Assembly: GCF_024436035.1 (NCBI RefSeq)
Contig: NZ_JANFNG010000002.1
Coordinates: 186,001 to 250,000 of the forward strand
DNA from: Streptomyces humicola
GTDB lineage: Bacteria; Actinomycetota; Actinomycetes; Streptomycetales; Streptomycetaceae
DNA length: 64,000 nt
Direction of reading: 5' to 3'
The position numbers and the translations under genes are program-made. Below, piece after piece: positions 60,932 to 64,000 of this stretch (position 1 is its first letter; each line of letters begins with the position of its first letter). The notes under the pieces are model-generated. The model did not search any database, had not been told where the DNA came from, and worked only from the letters and a program-made list of their open reading frames with translations.

Positions 60932-60966
60932 GGTGTGCTCCGGGTGCTGCGTGCGGTGCGGGGAGG

Positions 60967-61665
60967 CTAGGAGGCGAAGAGCCGTACGGGCCAGGCGGCG
61001 TGCTGTTCGGCGGCGATGTCGAGCAGCGGGGCCGATGCGGAGGGCAGGGCGTCGGTGCCGTCTTCGAGCGCGCGGCGGGCCGCGTCGGCGGCGGCCGCGG
61101 CGGTGGCGTCGAGTTCCGGGGCGAGCCGCGCCAGGACCGCTGTGGCGTCGAACGGGTCGAGGCTGAGGAGGCGTACCGCGGCAGTGGACGGTCCGCTGAC
61201 GGATTCGTACGCGGCGACGTGCGCGGCGTCCAGGGATCCGAGGCCGGCGGCGGCCGCGGCCAGGCCGAGCACCACGGGCTGGTGGGCGCCGCGGGGGCGT
61301 GCCTTCGCCAGCGTGTCGAGTGCGGGCGACGGCCATGTGGCCCTGGCGGCGCGCATCATCTGACGTCCGAGCTTGCGGGCGGTGGCGCGCAGCGCGGGCG
61401 AGGGGGTGCGGGCGTCGGCGGCCTCGTCGAGGAGGACGGGGTCGAGCCCGGCAGCGGCCGCGGCGGCGAGGGCCGCGGCCACCAGACCCACCGTGTGCAG
61501 ACGGCCGCGGCAGAACGATTCGAGTGTTGCCGCGTCACGCAGGCGGCCCGACTTCACGGCGGCTTCGGCCCCGCCGGAGTGCGCGTGCCCGCCCGCCGGG
61601 AACCGTCCGTCGGCGAGCACCAGCAGCGCGCCCCTGGCGGCGTCGGCGTGCGATGCGGTTCTCAT
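60967..61665 (-). CDS. ureF: Urease accessory protein UreF
   Basis: A 232-residue helical accessory protein. The conserved start [19 protein letters not shown] is present, followed by [20 protein letters not shown] and [20 protein letters not shown] near residue 165. It is Ala-rich, as actinobacterial UreF proteins are. It activates UreG within the UreDFG complex. It begins 20 bp after ureC. Complete. Confidence 0.94.
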   Translation of the reverse strand: MRTASHADAARGALLVLADGRFPAGGHAHSGGAEAAVKSGRLRDAATLESFCRGRLHTVGLVAAALAAAAAAGLDPVLLDEAADARTPSPALRATARKLGRQMMRAARATWPSPALDTLAKARPRGAHQPVVLGLAAAAAGLGSLDAAHVAAYESVSGPSTAAVRLLSLDPFDATAVLARLAPELDATAAAAADAARRALEDGTDALPSASAPLLDIAAEQHAAWPVRLFAS

Positions 61666-61685
61666 CAGGTACTCACAGGTGCTCG

Positions 61686-63407
61686 TCAGAAGAGGAAGTA
61701 GCGCTGGGCCATCGGGAGTTCAATGGCGGGTTCCGGGTCGACGACGTCCCCGTCGATGCGGACGGTGAAGGTGTCGGCGTCGACCTCGACGCGCGGCAGC
61801 GCGTCGTTCTCCCGCATGTCGGCCTTGGTGACCGCGCGGGTGGAACCGATCGCGCAGAATCGCTTGTCCAGGCCCAGTCGTTCGGCGAGGCCGTCATCGA
61901 GGGCGGACTGCGTCACGAAGTTGACCGAGTTGGCGGCCGGTGCCCGTCCGGTGGCCCCGAACATCGGCCTGGGCAGCACGGGCTGCGGCGTCGGGATCGA
62001 GGCGTTGGCGTCGCCCATCTGTGCGTAGGCGATCTGGCCGCCCTTGATCACCAACTGCGGCTTGACGCCGAAGAACGCAGCTTCCCACAGCACCAGGTCG
62101 GCGAGCTTGCCCTCCTCGACCGAGCCGATCTCGGGGTCGAGCCCCTGGGCGACGGCCGGGTTGATGGTGTATTTGGCGACATATCGACGAGCCCGATGGT
62201 TGTCGGCCCGCCCGTCGCCCGGGAGCGCGCCGCGCCGTCGCTTCATTACATGCGCGGTCTGCCAGGTGCGCAGCACGACCTCGCCGATCCGTCCCATCGC
62301 CTGGGAGTCGGAGGAGATCATCGAGATCGCGCCCAGGTCGTGCAGGACGTCCTCGGCGGCAATGGTCGAGGGCCGGATCCGGGACTCGGCGAAGGCCAGG
62401 TCCTCCGGCACCGCAGGGTTGAGGTGGTGGCAGACCATCAGCATGTCGAGGTGTTCCTCGACGGTGTTGACGGTGTGCGGGCGCGTCGGGTTCGTCGAGG
62501 ACGGCAGCACGTTGGACCGGGAGACGACCGTGATGATATCGGGCGCGTGGCCTCCGCCGGCACCTTCGGTGTGGTAAGCGTGGATGCCCCGGCCGGCGAT
62601 CGCCGCGAGGGTGTCCTCGACGAAGCCGGCTTCGTTCAGGGTGTCGGTGTGGATGGCGACCTGTGCGCCGCTCTCCTCGCACACCGTCAGACAGGCGTCG
62701 ATGGCGGCCGGAGTCGCACCCCAGTCCTCGTGGATCTTGAAGCCGACGGCTCCGGCCCGCAGTTGGTCGCGCATCGACTCGGCGCTGACGGTGTTGCCCT
62801 TGCCGAGCAGGCCGATGTTGACCGGCGACGACTCCAACGCCTCGAAGACACGGGCGAGATGCCAGGCGCCGGGGGTGATGGTGGTCGCCTTGCTGCCCTC
62901 CGCGGGGCCGGTGCCGCCGCCGACCAGCGTGGTGATCCCCGAGGCGAGCGCCTCGTCGACGAGCTGCGGGCAGATGAAGTGGACGTGGGCGTCGATGGCG
63001 CCCGCGGTGAGTATCTTGCCGTTGCCGGCGACGATCTCGGTCTCCGGGCCGATGACGAGGGCGGGGTGGACGCCGTCCATCGTCTCGGGGTTGCCGGCCT
63101 TCCCGACGGCGACGATGCGCCCGTCCCGGATGCCGACATCGGCCTTGACGATGCCCCAGTGGTCGAGCACCACGGCGCCGGTGATGACGGTGTCCGGCGC
63201 GCCCTGGGCGCGGGTGACCCGGGACTGGCCCATCGACTCGCGGATCACCTTGCCGCCGCCGAAGACGGCTTCGTCGCCCGCGAGTCCGGGACCGCCGGAC
63301 AGGTCGCGCTCGATCTCGATCAGCAGGTCGGTGTCGGCGAGACGTATGCGGTCGCCGGTCGTCGGGCCGAACAGATCGGCATAGGCGGCACGGGTCAGCT
63401 CGGTCAT
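61686..63407 (-). CDS. ureC: Urease subunit alpha UreC
   Basis: The 573-residue catalytic subunit hydrolysing urea to ammonia and carbamate. Nickel ligands and active-site residues appear intact: [12 protein letters not shown] near 133-144, the carbamylated Lys in [17 protein letters not shown] near 218, [17 protein letters not shown] near 273, the mobile-flap [20 protein letters not shown] near 320 with the catalytic His, and the Asp in [20 protein letters not shown] near 360. Length matches bacterial UreC (about 567-573). The start overlaps the ureB stop as ATGA. Confidence 0.97.
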   Translation of the reverse strand: MTELTRAAYADLFGPTTGDRIRLADTDLLIEIERDLSGGPGLAGDEAVFGGGKVIRESMGQSRVTRAQGAPDTVITGAVVLDHWGIVKADVGIRDGRIVAVGKAGNPETMDGVHPALVIGPETEIVAGNGKILTAGAIDAHVHFICPQLVDEALASGITTLVGGGTGPAEGSKATTITPGAWHLARVFEALESSPVNIGLLGKGNTVSAESMRDQLRAGAVGFKIHEDWGATPAAIDACLTVCEESGAQVAIHTDTLNEAGFVEDTLAAIAGRGIHAYHTEGAGGGHAPDIITVVSRSNVLPSSTNPTRPHTVNTVEEHLDMLMVCHHLNPAVPEDLAFAESRIRPSTIAAEDVLHDLGAISMISSDSQAMGRIGEVVLRTWQTAHVMKRRRGALPGDGRADNHRARRYVAKYTINPAVAQGLDPEIGSVEEGKLADLVLWEAAFFGVKPQLVIKGGQIAYAQMGDANASIPTPQPVLPRPMFGATGRAPAANSVNFVTQSALDDGLAERLGLDKRFCAIGSTRAVTKADMRENDALPRVEVDADTFTVRIDGDVVDPEPAIELPMAQRYFLF

Positions 63408-63730
63408 GCGTCCTCACCGGTCGTTTCCAGGGGTCCTGCGGTCTCGCCGCGCAGGCCGGCGACGACGCGGTCGCCCGCGATGGCGACCAGTTCGACCTCG
63501 ACGGGGATGCCGGGCTCGAAGCGCACCGCCGTGCCGGCGGCGATCGCGAGGCGGCGGCCCCGAGAAGCGGCACGGTCGAAGTCGAGGCCCGGGTTGGCCT
63601 CGGCGAAGTGGTAGTGGGAGCCGACCTGGATGGGCCGGTCGGCGGTGTTGAGCACGGTCAGCCGGGTCACCGGCTTGCCCTCGTTGAGGGCCACCGGCGT
63701 GCCCGCGTACAGGATCTCTCCGGGGATCAT
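63404..63730 (-). CDS. ureB: Urease subunit beta UreB
   Basis: A 108-residue structural subunit. It starts with the family pattern [20 protein letters not shown] and contains [20 protein letters not shown] near residue 38 and [11 protein letters not shown] near 65. It overlaps ureC by 4 bp and begins 16 bp after ureA. Complete and typical in length. Confidence 0.96.
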   Translation of the reverse strand: MIPGEILYAGTPVALNEGKPVTRLTVLNTADRPIQVGSHYHFAEANPGLDFDRAASRGRRLAIAAGTAVRFEPGIPVEVELVAIAGDRVVAGLRGETAGPLETTGEDA

Positions 63731-63746
63731 GGTGCGGCCCGTCCCG

Positions 63747-64000
63747 TCAGATGATGGGGTCGTGGACGGTGACGAGCTTGGTGCCGTCCGGGAAGGTGGC
63801 CTCGACCTGCACGTCGTGCAGCATCTCCGGGATGCCCTCCATGACCTCGTCCCGGCTGAGGACCTTCCGGCCGGAGGACATCAGTTCGGCGACGGTCCGG
63901 CCGTCGCGGGCGCCTTCAAGGATGTGTGAGGTGATGAGCGCGACCGCCTCCGGGTGGTTGAGCCGAAGCCCTCGCGCGCGTCGCTTTTCGGCCACGTCGG
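63747..64000 (-). CDS. ureA: Urease subunit gamma UreA (5' end outside window)
   Basis: The C-terminal part of the gamma subunit: [40 protein letters not shown], the [20 protein letters not shown] segment, and [14 protein letters not shown] at the end. The first residues of the family (about 17) lie beyond base 64000, so an apparent start at 63995 is only an internal Val. It leads the ureABCFGD operon. Confidence 0.94.
   Translation of the reverse strand, partial: DVAEKRRARGLRLNHPEAVALITSHILEGARDGRTVAELMSSGRKVLSRDEVMEGIPEMLHDVQVEATFPDGTKLVTVHDPII

Noticed and set aside
62160-62270. Possible break in ureC, where the sequence looks less conserved
   Set aside because: The frame stays open and the variable loop lies between intact active-site blocks ([12 protein letters not shown] before, [14 protein letters not shown] after), so the gene appears functional.

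Overview
The window looks like a chromosomal stretch from a Streptomycetaceae-type actinomycete. It is very GC-rich, uses many GTG and TTG starts, and has dense operons with 4-bp stop/start overlaps. It carries lineage markers: a conservon (cvnA-D), MurT/GatD for peptidoglycan amidation, a DUF664/DinB mycothiol-family protein, a DUF1707 protein and a wax-ester synthase. No rRNA, tRNA, CRISPR array, prophage or insertion sequence was recognised. Family calls come from motifs and recall; no database search was run.

Layout. 1-9.4 kb is housekeeping and accessory: a sensor kinase (cut by the window edge) with its response regulator, a methyltransferase-like protein, an MscS channel, an S4 RNA-binding protein divergent from a low-molecular-weight phosphatase plus fructosamine kinase, a GCS2/YbdK ligase, an enoyl-CoA hydratase and a cyclic-nucleotide-domain protein. 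9.6-12.2 kb has a wax-ester synthase facing a type III CoA-transferase. 12.8-22 kb is notable for three secreted proteases of acid-active families: two S53 sedolisins and one G1 glutamic peptidase. Between them lie a TetR gene with a gutted MFS transporter, an OafA-type acyltransferase/SGNH protein and a TrmB/LuxR-like regulator. 22-29.5 kb has a DUF1345 membrane protein, fumarylacetoacetase, a receiver-less winged-helix regulator, a secreted phosphodiesterase and an FHA-ABC transporter.

29.6-42.9 kb is a carbohydrate region. A leftward operon encodes four steps of non-phosphorylative L-fucose catabolism (dehydrogenase, mutarotase, lactonase, L-fuconate dehydratase) behind a perfect palindrome. 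Next come a FUSC-type exporter, an alpha-L-fucosidase remnant, a LacI regulator, two sugar ABC permeases apparently lacking their binding protein, a GH5-like hydrolase and a GH38 alpha-mannosidase. Together they suggest use of fucose- and mannose-containing glycans.

43-50.5 kb holds the conservon, with a truncated cvnA and a frameshifted cvnB, then a LysR regulator, an NlpC/P60-like hydrolase, an acyl-CoA dehydrogenase and a TetR regulator with a clear operator. 50.5-58.4 kb is core metabolism: peptide deformylase, murT-gatD, phosphofructokinase, a CtaG-like protein, PlsC, an epimerase and a DUF1707 protein. 58.9-64 kb has a DinB-family protein and the urease operon ureABCFGD (leftward, ureA cut by the edge).

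The strongest unexplained signal is gene decay. About nine genes survive only as remnants, and several keep their start region and C-terminal end while the interior is gone: an MFS transporter, a sugar-binding protein scar, an alpha-fucosidase, an aldo/keto reductase, an MHYT protein fused out of frame into cvnA, an ECF sigma factor, a secreted protein, a small membrane protein, and cvnB with a one-base frameshift.
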